From Planctomycetota bacterium (GTDB lineage: Bacteria; Planctomycetota; UBA1135; UBA2386), in assembly GCA_020638695.1 (NCBI GenBank), contig JACKIB010000021.1, positions 1 to 64,000 of the forward strand: a stretch of DNA of 64,000 nucleotides. Reading direction: 5' to 3'. The position numbers and the translations under genes are program-made. The notes under the pieces are model-generated. The model worked only from the letters and a program-made list of their open reading frames with translations. It did not search any database and had not been told where the DNA came from. Each line of letters opens with the position of its first letter. Position 1 is the first letter of the stretch. Below are positions 35,545 through 45,021 of this stretch, piece by piece.

Positions 35545-36897
35545 ATGTCTCGATGCCTGCTCCCCGTCTCGTTCCTCGCCTGCTGCATCGCGGCCCCCGT
35601 CGCCGCACAGGTGCCAGACGGCTGGGCCGTGATCTCGTACGTGGGAACCGGGATGGCCAACATCCCCAACGGCGGCCTGACCCTGCTGCATCCACGCACC
35701 AAGTCGAGCGCCCAGGTCACCGGGCTCCCGATCGACCTGACCGGGGGAGCCAACGACGGCATCCGTCGGGGCGCGGGCTCGGTCTACGTCGACGCGGAAG
35801 GTGACCTTTGGGTGGGTGAAGTCGGCCCGCCGGGCACCTCGATCGAGTTGTTTCGCTTGCGGCTGTCGGGCAACGCCGCGACCGTCGTCAGCAAGACCAC
35901 CGTCGGAAGCGTCGCCCCGAGTTCCCTGGCCGCCGACTGGCTGGGCATCACCGGGATCTCGGTCCTGCGCGACGGCGACGTGTTGTTCTCGGTCGCAGGC
36001 CTGCAGAACTCCGCGCCGCTCAACGGTGCTCGTCTGGCACGCCTGTCCCGCACCAACGGCACGGTCACCCCGATCCCGACCGCGGGCGTCCAAGGCGACA
36101 TCGTCGCCTCGGTCGCCAGCCGCGACGGCAAGTTCGCCTACCTGCACGCCGTGACCAACTACGGCGGCCGGAACCCAATCGTCGAGGTCCCGCTGGCCGG
36201 CGGCACCGCGCGGACCATCTTCGGCGCTTGGGTCGTGCACTCGATGTTCGTCGACGCCCAGGGATTCCTACTGATCACCAACTCGACCTACGTGCTCGAG
36301 ATCGACCCGAACACCAACGCGTTCCGCGGCCTGGGCGGCGTGTTCAACGCCACCACTCGCGGCGTGGTCGCCGAGTTCGGCACCGGCAACCCGTTGGTGT
36401 TCGCATCCGACACCACCAGCAGCTCCGGCGGATACTGGTTCACCGACCGACGCACGCTACAGCACACGATGATCAACTACGCCGGCGGCGACACCGTGAC
36501 CGACATGGCGATCCGCCAGGCAGTCCAGCCGTACGGCACCAGCACCTCGGGCAACCGCGACTACGCGGTATCGCGCGCGTTCACCGCCACGGGCCTGCCG
36601 CTCACCGGCAACGGCGCGTTCTCGTTCGCGGTCGACTCCACGGTCCCGCAGACCGCCGGGTTCCTGACCCTCTGTGCCGCGCAGGCGTCGACTCGGCTCC
36701 TCGGTGTGGACGTCCACGTCGACCTGTCGCGGGTCGTCGCGCTGGTCCCCGTCCTGTCGAACACGCCGCTCACCCTGCCGATCCCGGGCAGTGTCCCCGC
36801 ACCGACCGCGGTGTTCCTGCAGGCGTTCTTCGACGACATCGGCGCACCACAGCGAATCGGCGCCAGCGAGGGGCTGCGGATCGGGGTCGTGCGGTAG
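35545..36897 (+). CDS. secreted protein, possible beta-propeller
   Basis: 450 residues with a clear Sec signal peptide (MSRCLLPVSFLACCIAAPVAAQ). The mature part alternates short beta strands with Gly/Asp-rich turns (VYVDAEGDLWVGEVG, SVLRDGDVLFSV, MFVDAQGFLLITN), reminiscent of an NHL/SMP-30-like propeller, and ends in a domain with two Cys-free beta strands. I recognise no catalytic set. Probably periplasmic or exported. Its neighbours on this strand are unrelated. Confidence 0.65.
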   Translation: MSRCLLPVSFLACCIAAPVAAQVPDGWAVISYVGTGMANIPNGGLTLLHPRTKSSAQVTGLPIDLTGGANDGIRRGAGSVYVDAEGDLWVGEVGPPGTSIELFRLRLSGNAATVVSKTTVGSVAPSSLAADWLGITGISVLRDGDVLFSVAGLQNSAPLNGARLARLSRTNGTVTPIPTAGVQGDIVASVASRDGKFAYLHAVTNYGGRNPIVEVPLAGGTARTIFGAWVVHSMFVDAQGFLLITNSTYVLEIDPNTNAFRGLGGVFNATTRGVVAEFGTGNPLVFASDTTSSSGGYWFTDRRTLQHTMINYAGGDTVTDMAIRQAVQPYGTSTSGNRDYAVSRAFTATGLPLTGNGAFSFAVDSTVPQTAGFLTLCAAQASTRLLGVDVHVDLSRVVALVPVLSNTPLTLPIPGSVPAPTAVFLQAFFDDIGAPQRIGASEGLRIGVVR

Positions 36898-36955
36898 CCC
36901 GGACCGAGCCCGGCGATCGAGGGCCGCCCCGCGGGCGATTCGCGGTTGCCGCAGG

Positions 36956-37630
36956 TCAGTCGTTGCTCGACTTGACCGGACGGAACGGGTGCATGAAGTT
37001 GGCCAAGGACTGGGGGCTGCGCGACTGCACCCACAGGCGCCCACGCCCGTGGAACCGCAGCAGGATCTGATCGCCGAACAGGAACGAGCGGATCTTGCGC
37101 CGCGCGCGCGTCATCTCCCACTGCAGGGTCGGCTCCCACGCCACCGCGTAGCCGTTGTCGACCAGGTAGTCCCCGTCGACGGCAACCTCCTGCACATCGC
37201 CATAGGCGTTGAAGAACAGCGGGCCGGTGCCGGTGCAGCGCAGCACGAACAACCCGGCGCTGAACAGGCCGCGCAGCCCTTCCCACTTCGAGTCGCAGCG
37301 CACACCTGAGCCGGAGGCCAAGTAGGCGCCCTTCTGCAGGAACAGCTCGCCATCGCGCAGCTCGTGACTCACCACGTCGCCGGAGATCGCCGGCGCCAGC
37401 GCCAGGGTTCCACCGCGGCCGCTCGCCCGAAAGGTGTTCTGGAAGAAGCTCTCGCCGGTCAGCAGCCGGCGCTTGAGCCCCGTCAGCACGCCGCCGCGGG
37501 TCGAGGTGGTGACGTCGAGATCGCCGTGCATCCACGCCATCGCGCCGGACTCGGCGACGATCTCCTCGCCGGCGGCGAGGTGCAGCTCCAGCACGCTGTA
37601 GCTGGGAGGGGTGAGAACGCGGAATTCCAT
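36956..37630 (-). CDS. AIM24/TIGR00266 family protein (third of three)
   Basis: 224 residues. The double-stranded beta-helix pattern of the family is clear: GEEIVAESGAMAWM near the N-terminus, GLKRRLLTGESFFQNTF, LRGLFSAGLFVLRCTGTGPLFFNAYG and a C-terminal FHGRGRLWVQSRSPQ. The bacterial members have no proven biochemical role; mitochondrial Aim24 supports inner-membrane organisation. It starts 1 bp after the stop of the preceding paralogue and is probably translated in step with it. Confidence 0.9.
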   Translation of the reverse strand: MEFRVLTPPSYSVLELHLAAGEEIVAESGAMAWMHGDLDVTTSTRGGVLTGLKRRLLTGESFFQNTFRASGRGGTLALAPAISGDVVSHELRDGELFLQKGAYLASGSGVRCDSKWEGLRGLFSAGLFVLRCTGTGPLFFNAYGDVQEVAVDGDYLVDNGYAVAWEPTLQWEMTRARRKIRSFLFGDQILLRFHGRGRLWVQSRSPQSLANFMHPFRPVKSSND

Positions 37631-37631
37631 T

Positions 37632-38315
37632 TCAGCTCCTCGGCGGCAACTTGGGTCCGATCGTCAGGCCGAAGCCACGCGGGTTGTGCGACTGCACCAG
37701 GATCTTGCCGCGGCCGCGGAAGTGGAGCACCAGGCCCTCGCCAGCGGTGAACGACGACACCCAACTGCCCCCGGCCTTGCCGAGCGAGTACTCCAGGCCC
37801 TCCTCGAAGGCGACCACGTGCCCGGTGTCGACCACCATTTCGTCTTCCACGTCGAGTTCGGTGATCCGGCCGAATGCGTTGACCAGCAGGTGCCCGGTTC
37901 CCGACACGCGCAGGAAGAACACCCCCTCGCCGGTGAGGATGCCGCGCAGGCCCTGGTACTGGGTGTCGAGGTCGAGCGCCCCGGCCGACCCGAGGTAGCT
38001 GCCGCCAGCGCACAACCACGGGGTGCCGGAGATCTCGACCATCCTCACCTCGCCGGGCAACGTGGGTGCGAGCGCGACCTCGCCGGCCGCGCCGTCACGC
38101 ACGCGGTAGGTCGACAGGAAGAAGCTGTCGCCCCCGACCAGGCGCTTGATGCCGGCCAGGATCCCACCCTTGCCGCGAGGTCGGGTGGTGACGTCGAACT
38201 CGACGTTGGTCGAGGCGCGGAACATCGCCCCGGCTTCGGACACCAACTCGTCGCCGGGGTCGAGGGTGCACAGGGCGGAGCCGAACGCCCCACGGGACAG
38301 GATCTCGATCTTCAT
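37632..38315 (-). CDS. AIM24/TIGR00266 family protein (second of three)
   Basis: 227 residues, with DELVSEAGAMFRAS, GIKRLVGGDSFFLSTYR, GVFFLRVSGTGHLLVNAFG and FRGRGKILVQSHNPRGF. It keeps all landmarks of the family and differs from its neighbours mostly in the loops, so the trio arose by duplication but is not recent. It is 34 bp downstream of the first paralogue. Confidence 0.9.
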   Translation of the reverse strand: MKIEILSRGAFGSALCTLDPGDELVSEAGAMFRASTNVEFDVTTRPRGKGGILAGIKRLVGGDSFFLSTYRVRDGAAGEVALAPTLPGEVRMVEISGTPWLCAGGSYLGSAGALDLDTQYQGLRGILTGEGVFFLRVSGTGHLLVNAFGRITELDVEDEMVVDTGHVVAFEEGLEYSLGKAGGSWVSSFTAGEGLVLHFRGRGKILVQSHNPRGFGLTIGPKLPPRS

Positions 38316-38349
38316 GCGTGCCTCGTCAGGAGAGCCATGGACGTGCGGC

Positions 38350-39012
38350 TCAGCCGATGCAGAACGGACTCAACCAACCGACGGTCTCGCCGACCGTGCG
38401 GGTCTGCAGGAACACCCTGCCGCGGCCGCGGAACTGCAACACCAAACCCTCGCCGGAGAACAGCGTCTGCTTGAGCCCACCCATCCCGGCGATCGAGTAC
38501 TCGAGCGCCGGCTCCCACGCGACGATGTGCCCGGTGTCGACAGTGAGTTGCCCGTCCACCTCGCGCTCCACCACCGCGCCGTAGCTGTTGTAGAACAGGT
38601 CCCCGCGGCCGGTGACCCGCAGGAAGAACGCACCCTTGCCGCTGAACATGTAGCGCAGACCACCGAACCGGGTGCTGAGCTGCACCCCCGGCGAACAGGC
38701 CAGGAACGCACCAGCGGTCAGGATCAACCCGTCGTCGCTCCCCAGCTCGCGGTGCATCACCTGGCCGGGCACCGCCGGGGCCAAGGTCAACCACCCCCCG
38801 CGCGGCGCGGTGTACTCGCCGACGAACAGCGACTCACCGCCGAACAGCTTGCGCCCGAGCCCGGAGAGCAGCCCCCCCATGATGCGGCTTCTCAGCTCCA
38901 TGTGACGGCTCATTCGGCTCATCGCCCCGCTCTCCGCCGTGATCGTCTCGCCGGGCGCAAGGCCGAGGGTCAGCTCGCCGTAGTCCGGGTTACCCAGGAT
39001 CTGGAACTCCAT
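38350..39012 (-). CDS. AIM24/TIGR00266 family protein (first of three)
   Basis: 220 residues from ATG 39012 (MEFQILGNPDYGELTLGLAPGE). TAESGAMSRMS, GRKLFGGESLFVGEY, GAFFLRVTGRGDLFYNSYG and FRGRGRVFLQTRTVGE mark the family. It is the promoter-proximal gene of the trio and is divergent from a secreted protein gene; the 249-bp spacer must hold both promoters. Confidence 0.9.
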   Translation of the reverse strand: MEFQILGNPDYGELTLGLAPGETITAESGAMSRMSRHMELRSRIMGGLLSGLGRKLFGGESLFVGEYTAPRGGWLTLAPAVPGQVMHRELGSDDGLILTAGAFLACSPGVQLSTRFGGLRYMFSGKGAFFLRVTGRGDLFYNSYGAVVEREVDGQLTVDTGHIVAWEPALEYSIAGMGGLKQTLFSGEGLVLQFRGRGRVFLQTRTVGETVGWLSPFCIG

Positions 39013-39134
39013 CGCGGCCAGGTTAGGCGACGCCGCGGCGAACATTCACGATGCGAACGCCGTTTCGTGACATCGACACTCGTCCGGCGTGATCCCAGAC
39101 GTGACCCCTGCACTCCGAGCGGGGGATGCGAAGC

Positions 39135-39152
39135 GGCGGATCTTCATCCGCC
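39135..39152. promoter_or_regulatory. hairpin in the divergent spacer
   Basis: GGCGGAT-CTTC-ATCCGCC, seven paired bases with a four-base loop, lies between the divergent AIM24 operon and the secreted protein gene. A -10-like TATGGT occurs at 39216-39221. The role is unknown. Confidence 0.35.
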
Positions 39153-39261
39153 AGCATGGGCCCCCCTCCCTCTCCACGAGCGCTGGGGCCGCACCCCGAG
39201 CTTCGCGGCAGGGTATGGTGTTTCGCACCTTTCTCTTCCCCCACAACCACTCCTCCCGACC

Positions 39262-40317
39262 ATGCAGCGAAAGCTCGCCATCCTGGCCACCCTCGCCGTC
39301 CCGACGTTCCTCGCCGACGCCTCGGCCCAGATCGTCAAGTACGCCGTCAGCCCTGCTGGCTACGAGTTCCAGACCGGCAACTCGAACAACACCTTTCCGC
39401 TCGGTCGCGTGTCAGCCAGCTACCAGCAGATCCACGATGCCGCCGACATGGGTGCCCTCAACTCCCACGCCGCCATGGTGATCAGCGGCATGCACTTCCG
39501 CCCGGCTGCGTCCTATTCGATCACGGCGCGCGCGTTCGACGTGCAGGTCACGCTGTCCACCACCTCGGTGACCTCCGCGGCCATGTCGACCACGTTCTCC
39601 GCCAACCTCGGCACCAACACCACCGTGGTGCTGCCGTACACCAACTTCAACCTGCCGGCCGGCGCGGGCACCGGCGGCGACCCGAACGCGCCGCTGTGGA
39701 AGTTCCCGTTCACCACGATCTACCCGTACAACGCCGCGTCCGGCAACCTCGTCTGGGACTGGCGCCAGAAGAACTCGACCTCGACCACGAGCGCGTTCTT
39801 CGACTTCGTCAGCAACGTCCCCACGGTGCCGATCACCAAGAGCGTCGGCGATGGTTGCACCGCAACCGGACAGACCAGCGCAGCGACCTCCGACCTGACT
39901 CCCTCGGGCAGCAACATCGTCGCCTCGCTGTCGAACGGCCGCGCGAGCTCGCCCGCGTTCGCCGCCATCGGCTTGTCGCGCGCCTACGCACCGCTGTGGT
40001 GCGGCACCCTGTGGGTCAACCCGATCATCGTGGCCGCCGGCGCCACCGACAGCACGGGGAGCTGGACCTTGGCGACGTTCCCGTCGTCGGTGCTGAACTT
40101 CCCCAGCTACACCGAAGTGTTCCTGCAGTACGCGTTCGCGGATGCCGGCCTGGCCGGCGGCGTGGGCCTGTCGAACTACGCGGTCGGCGCGTCGCCGCCG
40201 AACGGTTCCACCTACATCAGCCGGCTGTGGAACGTCTCGACCGCCAACGGCTCGGAGACCGCGACCACCGGATCGAAAGCCAAGAACGGTCTGGTGACGA
40301 TGTTCACCATCCTGTAG
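39262..40317 (+). CDS. secreted protein of unknown function
   Basis: 351 residues from ATG 39262, with a signal peptide ending ADASAQ. The mature protein is Ser/Thr/Asn-rich with a central region of aromatic-rich strands (FPFTTIYPYNAASGNLVWDW). After a Cys-containing linker around GDGCTATGQTS it has a C-terminal beta domain including WCGTLWVNP and the FLQYAFADAGLAGG end. That layout, exported domain then a Cys-led C-terminal module, recurs in the 45-kb protein and is common in planctomycete exoproteins. Function unknown. Confidence 0.65.
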   Translation: MQRKLAILATLAVPTFLADASAQIVKYAVSPAGYEFQTGNSNNTFPLGRVSASYQQIHDAADMGALNSHAAMVISGMHFRPAASYSITARAFDVQVTLSTTSVTSAAMSTTFSANLGTNTTVVLPYTNFNLPAGAGTGGDPNAPLWKFPFTTIYPYNAASGNLVWDWRQKNSTSTTSAFFDFVSNVPTVPITKSVGDGCTATGQTSAATSDLTPSGSNIVASLSNGRASSPAFAAIGLSRAYAPLWCGTLWVNPIIVAAGATDSTGSWTLATFPSSVLNFPSYTEVFLQYAFADAGLAGGVGLSNYAVGASPPNGSTYISRLWNVSTANGSETATTGSKAKNGLVTMFTIL

Positions 40318-40577
40318 CAGCCCCGCCAGGCCTGCACGGCCGCAGCACCCGCTCACGCGTCGAAGCGGTTCGACCGCGCCGCGTCAACGGCAGACATGCG
40401 GGTGCAGTGAGCCGCCGGGCCGACCGCGCTCCCGGCGGCAGCCGCGGCGCGGGGCGCCCGCGGGGTCGCCACCGGACTCCCGAACACCCGGCGTCATCGA
40501 GCCGATCCGCGCCGGCCTCGCGCCGGCGTGAGCCAGCCTCAGGGCGAGGCCCTGCAACTGCCGAGGTCAGCGCAGAC

Positions 40578-41582
40578 ATGAAGCGCTCCACACTCGGCTC
40601 GTTCCTCGCTCTTCCTCTGCTCGCCTTCGGATCCGCGAGCTGCACGACGGTGCAGCAGATCCGCGTCCCGGTGGTCCGTCCTGCGCCGGTCGACTTCGCC
40701 GGCGGTCGCACGCTCGCGATTCACCGATTCGCCGGCTCCGACGCTGGCTCGCTCGAGGGCGACTTCGTCCGCGCGCTGCGCGGCGCGACGAACCCCGCCA
40801 CCGGCAAGCCGGGATTCGAGGTGTTGGATCGGTCGCAGGTCGACCACCTGCTCGACCGGATGCAGGGCGCCGGGTCCACCGAGATCGACACCAAGGGCAA
40901 GGAGCTGCTGGCCCGGTGGCGCAGCGTCGAGGTGATCCTCAAGCCGACCGTCGCCGAGCACGGCGTGCGCGAGACCGTCGAGGTCACCCCGCAGGTCAAC
41001 GCCAAGGTGTTCCAGGGCGTCACCTTGACGCGGCAGGCAACCGCGGTGGTGCGCCTCGAGGTCCGCGCCCTCGACGGCAAGGACCGCACGCTGGACCAGG
41101 TCGAACTGGTCGGCCGGGCGCAGCGCACGACCAAGGCGACCAACGGCAAGCCGGCGTCGATCGACCACGCCGCGCTGCTGGCGAACGCGCGCGCCCAAGT
41201 CGTGCAGCGCTACCTGGCTCGCGTGATGCCGCGCCGGGAGTTCGTCGGCGTAAATCTCTACTTCGACAAGACCCTGCCGGACCTGCAGGTCGGCAACGGC
41301 TTCGCACAGACCGGCGACTGGCAGGCCGCACACGACAGCTACCGGACCGCAACGGAACAGGCGACCGGGGAGCTGGCGAAGGTCCGCTACAAGGCGTTGT
41401 TCAACCTCGGCGTGGCGCTCGAGTTCACCCAGCGGTTCGCGGAGGCCCGCAAGGCGATGCAGGACGCCTTCCGCCTGGAGCAGGACCGCATCATCACCGC
41501 CGAACTCAGCCGACTCGCGCGGCGCGAGAAGGACGCGGCGCGGATGCGCCCGCAGCCGCAGAACGCGACGCCCGGGCAGTGA
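40578..41582 (+). CDS. lipoprotein with CsgG-like domain and TPR-like tail
   Basis: 334 residues. The N-terminus (MKRSTLGSFLALPLLAFGSASC) is a lipoprotein signal with a plausible acylation Cys at 22. A beta-strand TLAIHRFAG followed by an amphipathic helix and FEVLDRSQVDHLLDRMQ matches the alpha/beta start of CsgG/LpoB-type domains. The C-terminal 90 residues contain paired helices (FAQTGDWQAAHDSYRTAT, KALFNLGVALEFTQRFAEARKAM) of tetratricopeptide type. It probably acts at the periplasmic face of the envelope; partner unknown. Confidence 0.65.
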   Translation: MKRSTLGSFLALPLLAFGSASCTTVQQIRVPVVRPAPVDFAGGRTLAIHRFAGSDAGSLEGDFVRALRGATNPATGKPGFEVLDRSQVDHLLDRMQGAGSTEIDTKGKELLARWRSVEVILKPTVAEHGVRETVEVTPQVNAKVFQGVTLTRQATAVVRLEVRALDGKDRTLDQVELVGRAQRTTKATNGKPASIDHAALLANARAQVVQRYLARVMPRREFVGVNLYFDKTLPDLQVGNGFAQTGDWQAAHDSYRTATEQATGELAKVRYKALFNLGVALEFTQRFAEARKAMQDAFRLEQDRIITAELSRLARREKDAARMRPQPQNATPGQ

Positions 41583-41705
41583 GCTGACGTCCGCGCCCGG
41601 GACGAGCAAGCCCGGCCGATCGTCGTTCCCCCGCAGCGCGCAGGGCCTCGCCGATGCCCCGGATGCGCGCAGCGCAGTCGAGCCCACCGCACAGGCACGG
41701 ACCGG

Positions 41706-42446
41706 TCAAGGCACGTCCGTGCCGAGATCCACCAGCCACGGCGTGCGCTGCGACCGCTGCACCGCCGCCTCTGCGAGGGGGAACCAACGCGGCACCCGGT
41801 CGAGCACTCCCGCGTCGGCCGACGCCACCACCGACGAAGGGTCCGGCTCGAGGGCGACCAGCACGCGATCCGGGTCGGCGACAAGCTCGACACGCCAAGG
41901 CAATCCGCCGCCGGCAGCGTGCTCGAGAATCGCGCCGCGCAGCCGCCCACTGTTCGACACCGGCGCATCGAGCAGGAAACGACACTCGGCGACGTCGAGG
42001 CTTGCGAGCGCGTCGGACAACAGCTCGAGCGCCGGACCGGTCTCGTGCACCATCCGGTAGCTGCCGTGCATGCTGGCCATGTCGCGCAACACGCGATCCC
42101 GACCGACCAGTAGCACGCCTCCCGACAGCGCCGCCTCGATGCTCGTCAGCACGTTGAATCCGTCGATCCACAGCGTGGCGCCCCGCAACGACTCGGGCGG
42201 CATCCGGCGCGCCGCGCGAATGCCGCGCTGCGCGTCGGTGCACGCGCAGCGGCGGACCGCCCGCCGCTGGCGCTCCTCGAGCGCATGGCGGTTGCCGCAC
42301 AGCTCGAGCGACGCGTCCGGCGGATAGCCGCGCCCCAACAGCCAGCTCAGCTCGGACACCGCGGCACGCAACGGTCCGAGCGCGCCGGCCGCGAACAGAC
42401 GCCCGTCCTCGGGGTGCGGGCCGCGGTGCACCCTTCGATCCGGCAT
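41706..42446 (-). CDS. DUF434/DUF5616 protein
   Basis: 246 residues from ATG 42446. The first 60 residues match DUF434 (RGPHPEDGRLFAAGALGPLR, LSWLLGRGYP, GNRHALEERQRRAVRRC). The second part (LWIDGFNVLTSIEAALSGG, GRDRVLRDMASMHGSYR, FLLDAPVSNSGRL) resembles a PIN/NYN-like nuclease fold with acidic residues at strand ends. Function is not established. It starts 7 bp after the selenoprotein gene, so the two form an operon. Confidence 0.75.
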   Translation of the reverse strand: MPDRRVHRGPHPEDGRLFAAGALGPLRAAVSELSWLLGRGYPPDASLELCGNRHALEERQRRAVRRCACTDAQRGIRAARRMPPESLRGATLWIDGFNVLTSIEAALSGGVLLVGRDRVLRDMASMHGSYRMVHETGPALELLSDALASLDVAECRFLLDAPVSNSGRLRGAILEHAAGGGLPWRVELVADPDRVLVALEPDPSSVVASADAGVLDRVPRWFPLAEAAVQRSQRTPWLVDLGTDVP

Positions 42447-42453
42447 CGCGTCC

Positions 42454-42999
42454 TCAGTCCAGGTCCGCGGTCGAGCCGAACGCGTCGAAGTCCGGGTGAT
42501 CCGCGGAATGGGCGTAGCGGTGCACCCGCAGCACACGCCCGGCGCGCACCAGGAACGCCCCGGACATCTGCCAGACGTCTCCGCTCGGCCGCCCCACTCC
42601 ATGGCCAGCGAGGAGCGCGCGCGCCCCGGCCAACCAAACGCGCGGCCCGAGCACCTGCCCCAACCCGCCGCGCGTCACGCCGAATGCCGTGTAGAGCACC
42701 TTCGCCTCGTCGCACACCACGCGTGCCTCGGGCCACAGCTCGGGAAACAGCTGCGCCGCGGCCGCGGGTGAGGCATGACTCACCAGCAATACCTCGGCAT
42801 ACCCCGGTCGAGCGCTCGCGCGGCGGACCGCCGCGACTGCCTCCCGGCAGAACGGTCAACCCAGGTGGCGCAGGAACAGGATCAACGTCGGGTCGGTCCC
42901 CAGCTGGTCGCGCAGGGTCGACCCGCGCAGGTTCAGGCCGACCACGCGGTGGTCCAGTAGGTCGTCCGGCAGGATCGCGTCGTGCTCCATCGGGTTCAT
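42454..42999 (-). CDS. peroxiredoxin-like selenoprotein (SelL-related), TGA-encoded Sec at 48
   Basis: A 181-residue thioredoxin-fold protein if the in-frame TGA at 42856-42858 is read as selenocysteine. Residues 35-51 read TDPTLILFLRHLG-Sec-PFC; relatives have GCPFC here, so TGA exactly replaces the first Cys of the CxxC redox motif. The same frame continues for 133 codons with the expected AhpC/TSA-like strands (VLLVSHASPAAAAQLFPEL, VVCDEAKVLYTAFGV, AGRVLRVHRY). A 7-bp hairpin 20 nt past the TGA is a candidate SECIS. The start may be 42999 or 42990. Sec insertion needs selA, selB, selC and selD elsewhere in the genome. Confidence 0.8.
42819..42835 (-). promoter_or_regulatory. candidate bacterial SECIS hairpin
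   Basis: CGCGGCG and CGCCGCG pair perfectly around a GUC loop. The loop starts 27 nt after the TGA and has G in first place, which fits what is known of bacterial SECIS elements bound by SelB. A smaller hairpin CTGCC-GGGA-GGCAG lies between it and the TGA. Confidence 0.6.
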
Positions 43000-43246
43000 T
43001 CTGCGGCAAGAGCCGGGTACGTCGGCTGCGCCGGTGCCCTTCGGTGGCGAGATTCCGATCACGGACCCCACCAGTGAGGAGCGTTCGGATCTCCCGATCC
43101 ACTGGATGCGAGAGACCGGGGAATCGACACGCGGGAGTTCGCCCGGGCACCACGGTCGCGGGCTCCTCGAAACTGCGACTCGGCACATGCCGCTGGTCAA
43201 CCGTTCACGCGCTCGGAAAACCGACGGTGGCGTCCCGCCTCCGACG

Positions 43247-44332
43247 ATGCTCCTCCGTTCGCTCCTGCTGATCGGTCTGGCCTGCGCGCCGGTGTCCGCA
43301 CAGAACCTGTTCACCGCACCCCCCGGTTTCCAGAGCACGGAGGGATCCACCCACACCACCGCGCTGGCCGGCAGCTTCTACGGGCGCTACGCACTGCAGG
43401 ACGGCAGCCTGCACGGGCCGCCGCTGAATCTGCGCGAGATGGCGTTCCGACACGACCCGTTCACCTTCGTCGCCGAAGCGCGCCGCTTCCACACGGTGAG
43501 CTTGCGACTCGCCGACTGCAACATCGCCGCCCGAGTGGCGACGTGGTCCCAGATGCCGGTGTCGACGCCGACCGAGGTGTTCCGCGCCCCAGTGTCGTGG
43601 CCGGCAGTGAAGCAACAGCCCCAGTCCATCCCGCCGAGCTTCGACTACCGCTTTCCGTTCCAGACCAACTGGATCTACTTCGGCCAGCGGGACCTCCACG
43701 CCGAGCTCGAGTTCGTCGGTGGACTGCTCAACAACTCTTCGACCTGGCCAACCTACGGCGCAGAGCTGCCGCTCGACGCCGCGACTCCTCCGCTCACCTA
43801 CGCCACCGGAACCGAGACGAAGTTCGGGTTGGCGTGTCGGCCCACGGCGTACCCCGCCGAAGCCTCGATCTGGGCACTCACGTTCAACTCGCAGGACTCC
43901 AATCCTCAGAACCACGACACGACCTTCGTGCAGTTGATCACCCGCAACACCGTCTCGTTGCTGGACGTGTTCGCACTCGGGCTCGGCACCACCACCGGGG
44001 TCCCATTTCCCGGGGTCACGTGTTCGTTCAACTACATCGACTTCACCAAGCCGGTGCGGTTGTTCCTCATGCAGCATCCCCTGGTGAACAACACCCGCCG
44101 GTTGACGATCTTCCAAGGGCCGTATCAACCTGCTTGGGCCAACTTCACGCTGCACGGCCAAGCGGTGTTCGACCGGACGGCGGGACGCTTCCTCACCTCG
44201 GCGGTCAGCACGCAGATCCCGGCGATGCCGCCGAAGTTGCCCGAGCGCTACTTGTGGAGCGCAACCGACTGGCTGCCACCCAACGCCGACGGGCCGCAAC
44301 TGACTACATTGATCATCCGCTTCGCCCACTGA
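43247..44332 (+). CDS. secreted protein of unknown function
   Basis: 361 residues from ATG 43247, with the signal peptide MLLRSLLLIGLACAPVSA; the frame is open upstream but that part is not protein-like. The mature chain is rich in aromatic beta strands (SFDYRFPFQTNWIYFGQRDLH, PQLTTLIIRFAH) with only two or three Cys and no catalytic motif I can name. It is divergent from the selenoprotein gene by 247 bp. Confidence 0.65.
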   Translation: MLLRSLLLIGLACAPVSAQNLFTAPPGFQSTEGSTHTTALAGSFYGRYALQDGSLHGPPLNLREMAFRHDPFTFVAEARRFHTVSLRLADCNIAARVATWSQMPVSTPTEVFRAPVSWPAVKQQPQSIPPSFDYRFPFQTNWIYFGQRDLHAELEFVGGLLNNSSTWPTYGAELPLDAATPPLTYATGTETKFGLACRPTAYPAEASIWALTFNSQDSNPQNHDTTFVQLITRNTVSLLDVFALGLGTTTGVPFPGVTCSFNYIDFTKPVRLFLMQHPLVNNTRRLTIFQGPYQPAWANFTLHGQAVFDRTAGRFLTSAVSTQIPAMPPKLPERYLWSATDWLPPNADGPQLTTLIIRFAH

Positions 44333-45021
44333 CCGGGCGCGATCGGCGCACCGAGGACTCGTCACCACGTCGCGACGTCGCTGCCCATTCAGTCCGACAT
44401 CCCGCGCGCGTCACCCGCCGAATACCGGCGTGAGCTCCAACCCACCGCGATCGAACACCGCGTGGATGTCTTGGCCGCCACGATCATCGTGCCGCCGTGA
44501 ACGCCGAGACCGAGGGCGCGAGAGACGATGCTCGTCCGCCTGCCGAGCTGCAAAGGAAGGGGTGCCACACGCAGCTGTGCAGGGATGAGGCTGGCGATGG
44601 CAACATCGAGGGAAGCGATTCACGGTGCGTTGCGCATCGGGAACTCTATGAGCCGACCGGCGCCGGCCACCCCGCTGCGCGGCAGCAGCAGCGAGTTGGC
44701 CGACGATTTCGCAGAAAGGTGACGGGGGAGGCTCCGCGCACCGCCGCCGCGGGAAACCGTCTTCACGACTCGCCGGAACAGAATCCCCGTCGTCCTGGAC
44801 GCGCACGGTGTGACACCCTTGCGCACACCCGGGACTGCGTGGTGTATCGGTCGCGAACACCGCACGTGCAGCGACCCCCGCACCGCGTCGGACGCGCGGC
44901 CTCCGCTTCGATTCAGCACGCAGTGCGCCAGTCGCGCGGCCCGCGCGCGATTCCGCAGCGGGACTAGCATGCGGCCGAGTCCGTCGCACGTCGCGACACC
45001 GCACCACCCAACGCACGCTCC
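44333..45021. other. 689-bp spacer without a supported gene
   Basis: Both strands have open frames typical of high-GC DNA, but none shows a recognisable domain, signal peptide or ribosome-binding site. A -10-like TAGCAT lies at 44965-44970, about 50 bp before the next gene. It may hold a decayed gene. Confidence 0.5.

Noticed and set aside
38146..39261. Long upstream extension of the secreted protein gene at 39262
   Set aside because: The extension is antisense to two AIM24 genes and would hide the signal peptide.
44411..45016. 201-residue minus-strand frame in the 44.3-45 kb spacer
   Set aside because: Arg/Cys-rich with no domain, signal peptide or ribosome-binding site.
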